Shown: one piece after another, positions 32,317-43,852 of the stretch
Position numbering within the stretch: position 1 is the stretch's first letter
Layout: every line of letters begins with the position of its first letter
Assembly: GCA_032718475.1 (NCBI GenBank)
Contig: JAUCBJ010007168.1
Span: 64,001 to 122,385, forward strand
Reading direction: 5' to 3'
Source: Nemertoderma westbladi
Taxonomy: Eukaryota > Xenacoelomorpha > Nemertodermatida > Nemertodermatidae
Length of the DNA: 58,385 nt
The notes under the pieces: model-generated
What the model was told of the DNA's origin: nothing
Seen by the model: only the letters and a program-made list of their open reading frames with translations
Databases searched by the model: none
Made by a program: the position numbers and the translations under genes

Positions 32317-33563
32317 TGTTCGCGCTTTTAGACCTTTAGCAGTTTAACCCGCTAATTTTAGGTGTCTTCTAGTTTATAAATCGACTTTAGCCTATAACAA
32401 GTATTTGTTGCATATAAGATATAAAGTTACACTAGCCGAAGCCAGCCTATGCGCGACCATTCACCCACTGTTAAGGGAGACTGGATTCGGAGGCTCTGAC
32501 CTTATTGCGGTGTAGACTTACGGTACTATTCGATTGATCGTTAATATATAATCTCTGACAAATATTATTTATTTTCGGGAAATATTAACAGTTCCTTTAG
32601 GACGTGGCGCTCTAAGTATGTAAACAGAGTTATGACTTACACTAAACACAATGGGATGGCTAGTGATTTTCGTATAAAGCGCATTCTTTAGGAAATGCTT
32701 TGTTATCTGTCACACTCATGCACACTACCGCACACTGCTGCACACTGATCTGCTGACCTTCACTGAATTTGATCATATATAAAGAGAATAGCAACCGACA
32801 AATGTAGGGATTATGAAATAGCATTCAATTCACTCAAAAACCACTATAATGTAAGTCGCAATTGCTACAGGTAACCGGTCTCTCTAACTATCATATACTA
32901 TATATACTATATATACTATATATATATCTTGATATACTATCAAGAAGATTGGGGTTTTATGATCATTTATCGATATTCTCCAAATATAACAACATATCCA
33001 TCAACTTCTAACAATTAATAACCGACAGTGAATAGCAGTAAAATAATGCGGTGAAAGGTATGTATAGTATTATATATTATGGTTTGCTGAGCCGTGTCAG
33101 GTGTCAGGTAAGATAACAGTTATACGTTCCTATAATCAAAGCCGTCGAATGTTTTGCTAAAGTCTGAAACTAAGAATAATTCCAAAGCCGATGTTCTAGG
33201 CTCAGGAAAAAGGTAAACAAAGACCGTCATGCATTGCGCGATTTCCCATAGGCTTCTGTACAATATAAAATCAAAATCGCCCTGATTGGTCGAGCGAGCC
33301 GAACAAAGAGAGTTAAAAGCTCCACATTGACATCAAATCAGCTGATAGATTTCGTCATCGGAACTATACTGTATTAAGAGTATTTGGCGCATTGCGGCAT
33401 AAAATGGCTTGTTATGTCCGCTAAAGTACACATACAGAAAAAATGGCTTTTTATGTCCACTAAAACACCTACACAGTAAGAAAACGGCTTTTTATGTCCG
33501 CTAAAACACCTACAGAGTACTTTGCGGGGAGAATGACTAGTTATATCCGCAAAAGCCTTTACA
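32317..33563 (-). repeat. Intact 5' LTR of element 2
   Basis: This 1247-bp block begins TGTTCGCGC on the plus strand and ends CCTTTACA, with GCCAA target sequence directly outside. A second copy of the family starts at 57297 and is alignable for over 700 bp. Strong shared blocks include GAAATATTAACAGTTCCTTT followed by AGGACGTGGCGCTCTA (about 32580-32615) and GCGCATTCTTTAGGAAATGC (32679). Orientation is set by the minus-strand gag-pol. No tRNA primer-binding site was recognised next to 32316. Confidence 0.85.
33395..33563 (-). promoter_or_regulatory. U3 direct repeats of the LTR
   Basis: Four copies of a motif read on the minus strand as TTTAGCGGACATAAAAAGCC, or close variants, sit at about 33405, 33445, 33485 and 33540, spaced 39-49 bp apart. 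They are the first thing in the LTR, where retroelement enhancers normally lie. A regulatory role is inferred from position only. Confidence 0.55.
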
Positions 33564-34275
33564 GCCAACCATTGGCCGTAGTTCTACTGTAGTTATATGA
33601 TATGGCGGTTCTGTTGGAGAGCTCCTTTCCGAGAGGAATTTATAAACGCCGGTCCATTTAAGTAGCCCTGGTTTATAAAATTATCATCACGCTCTCGTTT
33701 GTCATCACGAATGTTTACGGCTCTGAGAGCCATCGTAGCTGAAGCAGTTTTTGATAGTCCTAACAGGCGTTTAACAAATCTTGCCTTAATTATATCGAGT
33801 TCTTTTGTGGGTTACGGTTAGAAATTTTCCTATGACAGGGATCCCCCTGTCAGAAGAAGGTAGAATTTCATATGGAAGATTTTCATTCCAGTAATAACTA
33901 ATAAAAGATGGAGATTCGAAAGGCATTCCATTGCAACAAACGCTTTACGCTACTTCCGCATTATATTGGGTTGGAGAGTCACTCCTAAATATTCATATTT
34001 ATTACAGATCTCAATGAAATTCCCATCATACAGTAATATAATTTATCAGAGTTGGCGAGCCGGCCACCTTCCTGAACTTTATAATTTTCGTTTTGTTCAG
34101 ATTTAGTTCCATACCGTTTTGATTACACCAGTGATGTATTGCGTCTAAACCATTCTGTATAAAATACCAGGTCATCCGCAAAGAACAGGAATACTGATGA
34201 TATTTGTCGGGAGGAAACTCAGAATATCTAATTTAAATATGATGAAACACATAGGAGAGACACATAGGGAGGAGT
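33564..34275 (-). pseudogene. LINE copy 1, RT portion
   Basis: The minus strand preserves, through several frameshifts, the RT active site FFADDLV (about 34170), KYEYLGVTLQPNI (about 33990) and the thumb-like FVKRLLGLSKTASATMALRA (about 33740). It is about 85-90% identical to 37887-38980 apart from indels, and the match ends near 34275, a 5' truncation typical of LINEs. Together with 14786-18042 it forms one copy split by the LTR element. Confidence 0.8.
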
Positions 34276-34920
34276 TGTAGGCCTATAAAAGAGGAGATAA
34301 TTTATCTCCCTTAACAATGATCAGGTTATTATATATGCAATGAAGATTATAGATAATATATGTACCGTATTGTTTATACATATTTTGTTCATTTATAATA
34401 TAATGGGCTACACAGAATATACAACAACTACCACCATTCATAGATAACGAATAAATATAGTCTCAGAGATCTCTGTAACTACAGAACATACGGTGATGTC
34501 CATAGAGTAGATTAAGTCTTCTAACATATCAACAGCCTCGGTTCCGTATTAAAACAGTGATAAATTGCTCCTTTTACTTCTCATAAAAATCTCCGGCATA
34601 TCATCCTCCTTTATGTTCTCTATGTCTAATGTTCTAGAAACATAACAAACCCTTTTGTTATCCCAATCTTATCATATACAGTATAATTACTGTAATTCCT
34701 AATAATTCATATAATCTAATAGGGCCTAATATATTAATAATACTTATATAAATACTGCTGCAGTTCTATTTACTGTAGTTCGAAAAATAATTCTATAAAG
34801 CAGATTAATTCTAGGACGACTTTAATTTCATCGTAATTGATAATGATGAATCTCTATTAAGAACATTCAGCTCATACAGTAGTAGTTTGTTTTTACAAAC
34901 TGTATCCTATTGAGTTTAAT
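34276..34920. other. AT-rich intergenic stretch
   Basis: Nothing supported beyond the nearby small ORF's likely 3' side. No repeat matched elsewhere in the window. Confidence 0.3.
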
Positions 34921-34934
34921 TAATCTATCGGGAC

Positions 34935-35132
34935 TTATACCAACCTTCGAGCAGCAGTTAACCTGGACCCTCTCGTACGAAATGTCTCTTTGATTGACTC
35001 CCGCAATCGCAAAGGTCGCACCTTCAGGAATCCGTCAGACTCGGACTTCGCTACATCATGGTAAGGAAGATTCGTGCCAAGGGTCAAACAGATGTTTAAC
35101 AGAACAATACATAATATCAACTTAGAGTACAT
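34935..35132 (-). CDS. Possible small secreted cationic peptide (or first exon)
   Basis: A 65-codon ORF starts at ATG 35132 in a good context (CAAGATG). Residues 1-19 (MYSKLILCIVLLNICLTLG) form a convincing signal peptide with likely cleavage before TNLP. The remaining roughly 45 residues are hydrophilic and very basic (KVRPLRLRESIKETFRTRGS, then RLTAARRLV), with a helical amphipathic look and no cysteines. Such architecture fits a secreted peptide precursor. The last codons GGTTGGTATAAG also look like a splice donor, so this could be exon 1 of a longer secreted protein. It lies between LINE copies and no homolog is recognised. Confidence 0.45.
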   Translation of the reverse strand: MYSKLILCIVLLNICLTLGTNLPYHDVAKSESDGFLKVRPLRLRESIKETFRTRGSRLTAARRLV

Positions 35133-36141
35133 CTTGTTTGATTAATAATTAATATTAGACTAAATCCGTTATTTAATACTATAATTGATTGATATAATTG
35201 ACCGTTTATACTTCTGTAATTGTAAACTACCAATTACACGATCGTGGGGCCTTCGCGCAGCACGAGACGCACCTTAGAGGAGACCCATAGAATCGGTAGT
35301 CTGACAGTATTGGCGAGCTTAACGGATTATTCTAGCTGGAGACTTGAAATTGACTTTATTTCCTATGGAAACGTTATTTTAAACTTATTGCAGACTAAAT
35401 GTGTAACAATTAATTGTTAACCTTCAAACATTATCCGACAGACTATCAGACCGACCGTTTAAATTGCGGTTCCCATTCCCTAGGCTTTTTGACTTTATGG
35501 CTTGCACCCCACCCCCCCCCCCCCCCCCCCCCCCCCATAAAAATATAAAAATAAAAAACTAAACGAGTATGTTGAAATTTCGTGGATGGTTGGCGCCTGT
35601 CAATGTACATAGAATAATGCATAATTCATATGTATTCACAAAAATTCACTGGAATATCGCCAAACCCTGCAAAAGAGTGTGAATTGCTTGATACTCTTTC
35701 AATACGAATGCATTTTAGTGACTAGTACGGGTGCAGCAGATCTTTCTTGCATCCAAACATGATCCATAATTGAGTACAAGTTGCCTTTGGGGAGCTCAGA
35801 ATTTGGGGGGGGGGGGGGGGGGCACGGGAAATAGACTGCTGAGACTTTTTGTGTAATCCCTGAGAAAACAGCCTTACTTAACTTTTACTTGTGAGTGTGG
35901 TTGTGATGGGAATTCACCATCACTATATAACACTACTCTATGTGCGAAAAAATTAAGGACACGTGGAGTGTGTTGAAGATACCAGCTGTTTGTATGTACA
36001 GTACCAGTATATAGAATGCTGTCTGAAGGACATGTTATCGTATCGCGTGTCGGAGAGTCTGAGTTATTTTTAATAATCGTAAATTATTAACCAAGGTTGC
36101 AATCTGTGTCTATGTATGCCAATAGGTTTTGTTGCATGGAT
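35133..36141. other. Intergenic, with homopolymer runs and a foldback half-end
   Basis: The sequence at 35243-35270 (GTGGGGCCTTCGCGCAGCAC) matches one end of the MITE family at 31.2-32.0 kb. A run of about 26 C lies at 35510-35536 and a run of about 19 G at 35804-35822. No gene seen. Confidence 0.45.
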
Positions 36142-36410
36142 AAACGAAGTAAAAGTTGCTTTGTACGCAGTACCGGTGCGGCTACACCAACACCCCCACA
36201 CTCCCCCCCCCCCCACCCTCTCTCCGGCTGGCTGTTGCAGAGTAGATCAATCAATTCAAAGTACAGTAGATCAATGTTAACCAGATAACCAATTGAATTT
36301 ACCAGAAAATAAATATAATACAACAATAATGTTAAATAAAGGTTTATAAAAATGTTTTTTTTCCTCCAATATTCTCAGGAGTTCTTCTTATCTACAGTTA
36401 GTCGCCACTG

Positions 36411-36799
36411 CCATACCGCTCTCTGTGCCATACCGCTCTCTGTGCCATACCGCTCTCTGTGCCATACCGCTCTCTGTGCCATACCGCTCTCTGTGCCATA
36501 CCGCTCTCTGTGCCATACCGCTCTCTGTGCCATACCGCTCTCTGTGCCACACCGCTCTCTGTGCCATACCGCTCTCTGTGCCACACCGCTCTCTGTGCCA
36601 TACCGCTCTCTGTGCCATACCGCTCTCTGTGCCATACCGCTCTCTGTGCCATACCGCTCTCTGTGCCATACCGCTCTCTGTGCCATACCGCTCTCTGTGC
36701 CATACCGCTCTCTGTGCCATACCGCTCTCTGTGCCATACCGCTCTCTGTGCCATACCGCTCTCTGTGCCATACCGCTCTCTGTGCCATACCGCTCTCTG
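36411..36799. repeat. 17-bp minisatellite
   Basis: About 23 copies of CCATACCGCTCTCTGTG are nearly perfect; two units (about 36547 and 36581) read CCACACC. The period is not a multiple of three and the unit has no stop in several frames, so long ORFs arise on both strands; they are artefacts. The related LINE copy has a single ancestral-looking CCATCCACACTCTCTG at about 16059, so the array grew in this copy. Confidence 0.95.
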
Positions 36800-38469
36800 C
36801 CGTTACGATCAACCACAAATATCAATTCCTGCGTATTCTCGAAATAATACCTCCATATTATTGTATAACTTTATCCTGACTACCAATACTCCACACTTTA
36901 AAACTGAATTTCATATATTTTTCAATTTCACCATTGAAATTTACAGTTGGAATGTTTGACTTTATTTCTTTACTGGCGTTGAGCATTTGTAAATATTTTC
37001 TAATCTTCTGGCATGATAAGAATGGCTTGGCTTTGTACGACATAACAGTACGACATAACATAACAGTATGTGGTATTGATGTGAAGCCAAAACCAATAAA
37101 ACCCGGTTTATAGATTCACTTTCGCGGTGACAGCGCGGTGGTGTCGCCTTCGCATTTTGAACGTACTTTGAATTTGACCGCAGCGCTAACACCGTGCTGT
37201 GACCAAAACGCTGTCATTATGACCAGCATTGCGAAGTGTCTGTAAAACCCACTTAAGACTCTAAGGAATGTAGAGAGAATAAGATATCTAAGTAATTAGT
37301 TTTAATAAGGTGGTCGCAAACCAAAAAATTTTAAATTGCTGAATTTTTCATAAAACATCTCATGGAGCAAAATTAGATGTAGATTCTAAATATCAAGGTC
37401 ACATGACCTGAATCTCAAGCGATCAAAAGTTATGACAATTTGGTTTATTTCTTTATGACAATGTTTCGAGGTTGTCCGTTATTTTTCAAATTTTGGCCCA
37501 AATTTTTAAATATTTTTTTTCTTATTTCATAATCAAAATTTATCCATCTTTTTTTAAAAATATATACACCCCATGATCGGGGTAAATGAGTGTTTAATAG
37601 TTATAAATAAAATTAAAATTAAAACAACATGTTAGGGACTTTCGCACAACATAAGGGAATTCACTCCAACATAGTTTCACACAATTCACAACATAGTTTA
37701 AAATATCACGTTAAAATTGACTTTAAAATTTCACAGAATTGGATAAATAATTTAAAGAGGGACAGTTGGGGCAGTCTAGCACGAACGTGGTACAGGTGAT
37801 GGGCTGAGCCGCCGCTAAAGCTGCATAAACACTAATCCGCTCGATCGTGGAATGTTTCAGAGTTTGTGCATAAGTTGGAGTGCCAACCATTGGCCGTAGT
37901 TCTACTGTAGTTCTAGTTGATATGGCGGTTCTGATTTCCTCCGTCCTGTTGCTTCTTTCCGAGAGGAATTTATAAACGCCGATTCATTTAAAATTATCCT
38001 GGTTTATAAAATTATCATAACGGTCTCGTTGTGGCAATTTCCGTATAAAGCAACATTAACTATCTTAATTAGTAATTTATTCTAATTAGCCCTTTGACAA
38101 TATCACACCATTACTCATTGTATACAGTCCTATTCCTACAGTAGAATGTGCATTGTTTGTACAGTAGCTAGTTAGTTAGTAATACGTTCAGCTGTAGTAA
38201 GTGAATGTAGTAAATTGGATATATATATTGGACTTGTTTCAAGATTTATGTGTGTTACTCATTTATTCATTATAATAGTATAGTATTGTAAAAACGCCCC
38301 ATTTTGTTTCTTTGAAACTTCATCCTGTCTTTATGACAAACTCATTTGACTTCGGTCAAACCAATTTACGCAATACTCGTCTGTATTGTCTGTAGTCTTC
38401 AATTATTTCGAGTTTGAAGACGTTCGGTGTTTTATCAATAATTTCATCACAGAGTGTTTTTTTCATTTA

Positions 38470-39480
38470 CGGCTCTGAGAGCCACTGAAGCAGTTTTTGA
38501 TGGTCCTAGCATCCGTTTAACAAATCTTGCCTTAATTATATCGAGTTCTATTGTGGGTTACGGTTAGATATTTTCCTATGACAGGGATCCCCCTGTCACA
38601 AGAAGGTAGAATTTCATATGGAAGATTTTCATACCAGTAACAACTAATAAAAGATGGAGATTCGAAAGGCATTCCATAGCAGCAAACGCTTTACGCTACT
38701 TCCGCATTACATTGGGTTGGAGAGTCACTCCTAAATATTCATATTTATTACAGATCTCAATGAAATTCCCATCATACAGTAATTTAATTTATCAGAGTTG
38801 TTGGCAAGCCGGCCACCTTCCTGAACTTTATAATTTTCGTTTTGTTCAGATTTAGATACCGTTTTGATTACACCAGTGATGTATTGCGTCTAAACCATTC
38901 TGTATTTCGCGGGGATCTTGACGGCTGATGAAATTTGTCGGTGGACACACGAAAGATCTGATATAAATATGATGAAACACATAGGAGAGAAGGAGTTCCC
39001 CTCAAGTATACCTCTAAGTTGTCTGATCACGTTAGAATATCGTATCCCATCAAAGATTTTAATGTTGTTAATGAAGAGTGATTTTATAAACCCATAGAAT
39101 TTTCCTTTTTTAGTCCAAAAGGATTGAATAATTTGTTTAAGAGAATAGATCTGTTGACGACATCAACAGCTTTTTTAAAGTCTATAAATGTAGCGTATAC
39201 ATACAGTCCTAGAGTTATTGTTCCTTGATAATATTGGTGATCTCAGTGCGTCAAAAATATCCCTTAATAATCTGTCTATCGGCTGTAGTAGTGTTGCGAT
39301 CGCCCAGAGATAAATCCAAACTGTTCCGTTGGAAGTACGTTTCTTACATTTTGTTGTGTTCGTTTACTTATTACGGATGTAAATATTTTCAGGAATATTG
39401 GAATGAGGACAATGCCGCGGTAGTTGTTTGGGTCACGTAAAGCTCCCTTTCCTTTATAAACTATTTTAATAATACTAAGA
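38470..39480 (-). pseudogene. LINE reverse transcriptase, frameshifted
   Basis: Read on the minus strand in several frames: VYKGKGALRDPNNYRGIVLI (about 39430), LPTEQFGFISGRS (about 39330), FIDFKKAVDVVNRSILLNKL (about 39170), a GILEGNS block in place of the usual GxxQGxx (about 39000), then the YLGVTLQPN block (about 38730). These are the canonical non-LTR RT motifs in order. The FADD box region is deleted relative to copy 1 (near 38910-38930). I cannot place the clade with certainty. It is inactive. Confidence 0.8.
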
Positions 39481-39500
39481 TTAAGATATTCTGTTCTCGT

Positions 39501-40369
39501 GTGTTGAGTGTTACGCTTTTTGGCATATGGGCACTCGTTTCGCTCGTATTAGAAAGTTATCAACTCGAGCAAAACTCGACCACTGTGATATAATTATAGT
39601 CGAATATTACTAAACTAAAAATAACATTGAAAAAAGCGCTGCTTTCCGAATAGTTATTGTTATCGAATAATATTAATATTAACCCGATCTTGTTTGGTAA
39701 AACGTATGTAACGTGGTAGCAGGCAAAGAAAGATGAAATTAGATGTTGAATTTTGACGATCACATTGATGGAACATCGGTATAAATAAACTCGGGTCATA
39801 ACGCTGCAAAGTGCTACTTTGCACACAATGATGCATATACATTAGTTATAGAAACATTTGTTTTTTCTTGAGCAACAAGTTTCTGTGTGTGAGGGGGGCC
39901 AGAACAAGTTGCAGAAACAAGTTTCGGAACCAAGTTGCAGAAAGAAGTTGCAGCAACTTGTTTCTGTGTGTGAGGGTATCAGTGATTTCCGCCATCATAG
40001 CCTAGCCTCCCAAGCCCAACTGTCAATACCAATTATTATACAGAATAGGCATGGAGACCACAATTGCGAATTTATTCCATCAAACAAGAAACCTGCCGGT
40101 TGCCTAATAGTTACGTTACCGGTAGTTTCACAACTAAACTTACTTTCTCGAATTCTGCTAGAAGTAACATTGAATTTACAAAACATTTGATTGCATATTT
40201 GATTATGTAATAATTAGGTAGTAAGTCGGCCTATTTATGTAATTATGTAGCGGTGTTTGTATTCACTTGGAAAATCAGGAGCACTCTGATGTAAGTTTTA
40301 CGAGCCGAATATAAAATATTACTGTTAGCATTCTAACAAAAAATTATGAGAATTCTGACAATTTAGAAG
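39501..40369. other. Intergenic with a GTTTCTGTGTGTGAGG repeat
   Basis: TTTCTGTGTGTGAGG occurs twice in direct orientation at about 39880 and 39961, separated by GTTGCAGAAACAAG-type repeats that can fold on themselves. The 110-codon plus-strand ORF at 39858-40190 simply reads through this repeat and is not supported. No gene seen in the rest. Confidence 0.45.
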
Positions 40370-40889
40370 GCTAGAGTTCCGTATTTCTCCCCATTTGATA
40401 TTTTGGTTATATTAATTGAATTAATATATTTACTTACGTTACACTGTTATGTCCTCCTATATGTTGCGCAACTTTTAATAAAACAATTTTAGTTCTAGAA
40501 CACTAGCTAGTCAGCTAGCAATTATTTTAAAAAAATATTGTTTGAGTCCTTGAGTTTGAATTTTCATTAATATTCCCATTGATCAAAATGTAGAACATTA
40601 TTAGTTACTTATTGTTATTTAATCTAGCTAGTGTTTTTAATGTTAACTTGGTTTTTCATGGTAGATAGTGTTTAAAAAAAACTATTTTCATTTTTTGGTG
40701 TTTGTTATGTTATTGATTAATGTTTAAGCAACACTGAAAATATATTTTTTTAAAACATTAGCTAATGGCGAGCTACTATTTTAAAAAGTATTATCGTTTG
40801 ATAATATTATTATATTTTAACTTTGAATTTTCACTAACACAGTTGTGTTTATGTTAATGAGATATAAATTAATTTATTGTTATTCCCAC

Positions 40890-43140
40890 TTGTTCCGTAC
40901 TCCGCCCCACTACTGTAGTTCCTTACTCCTCCCACTAGTTCCGTACTCCTCCCCACTACTCTAGTTCCGTACTCCTCCCACTAGTTCCGTACTCCTCCCC
41001 ACTACTCTAGTTCCGTACTCCTCCCACTAGTTCCGTACTCCGCCCCACTAGTTCCGTACTCCTCCCCACTACTGTAGTTCCTTACTCCTCCCACTAGTTC
41101 CGTACTCCGCCCCACTAGTTCCGTACTCCTCCCCACTACTGTAGTTCCTTACTCCTCCCACTAGTTCCGTACTCCTCCCCACTACTCTAGTTCCGTACTC
41201 CTCCCACTAGTTCCGTACTCCGCCCCACTAGTTCCGTACTCCTCCCCACTACTGTAGTTCCTTACTCCTCCCACTAGTTCCGTACTCCGCCCCACTAGTT
41301 CCGTACTCCTCCCCACTACTGTAGTTCCTTACTCCTCCCACTAGTTCCGTACTCCTCCCCACTACTGTAGTTCCGTACTCCTCCCACTAGTTCCGTACTC
41401 CTCCCCACTACTGTAGTTCCGTACTCCTCCCACTAGTTCCGTACTCCTCCCCACTACTGTAGTTCCTTACTCCTCCCACTAGTTCCGTACTCCGCCCCAC
41501 TAGTTCCGTACTCCTCCCCACTACTGTAGTTCCTTACTCCTCCCACTAGTTCCGTACTCCGCCCCACTAGTTCCGTACTCCTCCCCACTACTGTAGTTCC
41601 TTACTCCTCCCACTAGTTCCGTACTCCTCCCCACTACTGTAGTTCCGTACTCCTCCCACTAGTTCCGTACTCCTCCCCACTACTGTAGTTCCGTACTCCT
41701 CCCACTAGTTCCGTACTCCTCCCCACTACTGTAGTTCCGTACTCCTCCCACTAGTTCCGTACTCCGCCCCACTAGTTCCGTACTCCTCCCCACTACTGTA
41801 GTTCCTTACTCCTCCCACTAGTTCCGTACTCCGCCCCACTAGTTCCGTACTCCTCCCCACTACTGTAGTTCCTTACTCCTCCCACTAGTTCCGTACTCCT
41901 CCCCACTACTGTAGTTCCGTACTCCTCCCACTAGTTCCGTACTCCTCCCCACTACTGTAGTTCCGTACTCCTCCCACTAGTTCCGTACTCCTCCCCACTA
42001 CTGTAGTTCCTTACTCCTCCCACTAGTTCCGTACTCCGCCCCACTAGTTCCGTACTCCTCCCCACTACTGTAGTTCCTTACTCCTCCCACTAGTTCCGTA
42101 CTCCGCCCCACTAGTTCCGTACTCCTCCCCACTACTGTAGTTCCTTACTCCTCCCACTAGTTCCGTACTCCTCCCCACTACTGTAGTTCCGTACTCCTCC
42201 CACTAGTTCCGTACTCCTCCCACTAGTTCCGTACTCCTCCCCACTACTGTAGTTCCGTACTCCTCCCACTAGTTCCGTACTCCTCCTCACTACTGTAGTT
42301 CCGTACTCCTCCCAGTAGTTCCGTACTCCTCCCACCTAGTTCCGTACTCCTCCCCACTACTGTAGTTCCTTACTCCTCCCACTAGTTCCGTACTCCTCCC
42401 CACTACTGTAGTTCCGTACTCCTCCCACTAGTTTCGTACTCCTCCCACTAGTTCCGTAATCCTCCTCCCCAAAACTGTAGTTCCGTACTCCGCCCCACTA
42501 TTGTAGTTCCGTACTCCTCCCACTAGTTCCGTACTCCTCCCACTAGTTCCGTACTCCGCCCCACTACTGTAGTTCCGTACTCCGCCCCACTACTGTAGTT
42601 CCGTACTCCTCCCACTTGTTCCGTACTCCTCCCCACTACTGTAGTTCCTTACTCCTCCCACTAGTTCCGTACTCCGCCCCACTACTGTAGTTCCTTACTC
42701 CGCCCCACTACTGTAGTTCCTTACTCCTCCCACTAGTTCCGTACTCCTCCCCACTACTGTAGTTCCGTACTCCTCCCACTAGTTCCGTACTCCTCCCACT
42801 AGTTCCGTACTCCTCCCACTAGTTCCGTACTCCTCCCACTAGTTCCGTAATCCTCCTCCCCAAAACTGTAGTTCCGTACTCCTCCCCACTACTGTAGTTC
42901 CGTACTCCTCCCACTAGTTCCGTACTCCTCCCACTAGTTCCGTACTCCTCCCACTAGTTCCGTAATCCTCCTCCCCAAAACTGTAGTTCCGTACTCCTCC
43001 CACTAGTTCCGTACTCCTCCCACTAGTTCCGTAATCCTCCTCCCCAAAACTGTAGTTCCGTACTCCGCCCCACTACTGTAGTTCCTTACTCCTCCCACTA
43101 GTTCCGTACTCCTCCCCACTACTGTAGTTCCGTACTCCGG
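40890..43140. repeat. 2.2-kb minisatellite derived from the element's terminal repeat
   Basis: Alternating units contain CTAGTTCCGTACTCCTCCC and CTACTGTAGTTCCGTACTCC. Landmark GTAGTTCCTTACTCC positions (41074, 41141, 41254, 41321, 41459, 41526, 41593) show spacings of 67 bp and multiples of about 46 bp. This is a higher-order mix of a 46-bp unit and a 67-bp unit (46 + 21). The core GTTCCGTACTCCTCCCCA is nearly the same as the element terminus AGTTCCGTATTTCTCCCCA, so the array seems to have grown from a terminal repeat. ORFs here are artefacts. Confidence 0.92.
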
Positions 43141-43143
43141 TAG

Positions 43144-43852
43144 GCTAGAGTTCCGTATAGAACCGCATTTTTAAAACATATGTCATTGTTACTATGGCAA
43201 CATTGAAGAGTTCTAGAATAATAGAAAAGTATTATATACTATTCTAGAACATAAATAAAATAAAAAATATAATGTTCTAGAACATGTAGCTAGTTTTTTT
43301 AAATTTAAAATAGCTAGTAAATTTAAAAAAATATCAAATTTGGTAGATAAATTTTTTTGTATTACTGTTTTTTGTAATACTTTTTTGTATTTTTTTGTAA
43401 TGTTTTTGCTATTTTAAACTTAAAAAATAACTAGCTATATGTTCTAGAACATTATATTATTTGTATTATTTATGGTCTAGAATAGTGTATACCGGTAATA
43501 CATATAAATAAATATTATTATTATTATATTATATTAAATAAATAAAATAAAAAATAATAAAACATATATCTAGTTTTTTTTAATTTTAAAATAGCTAGTA
43601 AAATTAACAAATAATACAATTTGGTACCGTTAGATAAATTTTTTAATAATAATATATATAAATAAATTTTTTATTATTACTAGCTATTTTAAATTTTTTA
43701 AAATTACTAGCTATATGTTCTAGAACAATATTTATTTTATTTTATTTTTGTTCTAGAATAGTGTATATTATATATTTGTTGTTCTGAACTCTTCACTGTT
43801 TTCATGGTAACAGTGATTTATGTTATAAAAATGCAGTTCTACACGGAACTAC
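43144..43852. mobile_element. Nested MITE of the AGTTCCGTA family
   Basis: The left end AGTTCCGTATAGAACCGCAT continues to TGTTACTATGGCAACATTG and GAAGAGTTCTAGAA. The right end carries the complement of AGTTCCGTGTAGAACTGCAT, then TGTTACCATGAAAACAGTGA and GAAGAGTTCAGAA. The inverted match is about 75 bp. A partial further copy of the left end lies at about 44266-44400. The interior is AT-rich with TTCTAGAA palindromes. Confidence 0.75.

Larger units (their letters stand above)
18043..33563 (-). mobile_element. 15.5-kb BEL/Pao-type LTR element 2 inserted in a LINE
   Basis: The left end is TGTTCGCGC at 18043 and the right end is CCTTTACA at 33563. Flanking GCCAA (18038-18042 and 33564-33568) is a 5-bp target duplication. 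The empty site with a single GCCAA is readable in the other LINE copy at 37882-37886, with homologous DNA on both sides. Minus-strand order: 5' LTR (33563-32317), leader with a nested MITE and LINE fragment, gag, pol, AT-rich region, an unknown reading frame, and 35 bp of LTR end. TG...CA ends and a 5-bp duplication fit LTR integrases. The gag and pol frames are mutated, so this copy is dead. Confidence 0.88.
36142..39500 (-). mobile_element. LINE copy 2 (contains the empty site of the LTR element)
   Basis: Collinear with copy 1 (14786-18042 plus 33564-34275) but without the 15.5-kb insertion. The junction reads straight through GGAGTGCCAACCATTGG at 37879-37895. It extends further 5' than copy 1, including the RT N-terminal blocks. 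It carries a 17-bp minisatellite at 36411-36799 that copy 1 lacks, and lacks the roughly 1-kb segment at 14945-15965. Confidence 0.8.

Noticed and set aside
36411-36799. CRISPR-like array
   Set aside because: Units are contiguous 17-mers with no spacers, in animal DNA.
36352-36959. Long overlapping ORFs on both strands
   Set aside because: They are produced by the 17-bp minisatellite, which lacks stops in several frames; all frames read the same repeated peptide.
39858-40190. 110-codon plus-strand ORF
   Set aside because: Its first half translates a CAAGTTTCTGTGTGTGAGG-type repeat; no domain is visible.
42132-42335. 67-codon minus-strand ORF
   Set aside because: It lies wholly inside the 2.2-kb minisatellite.
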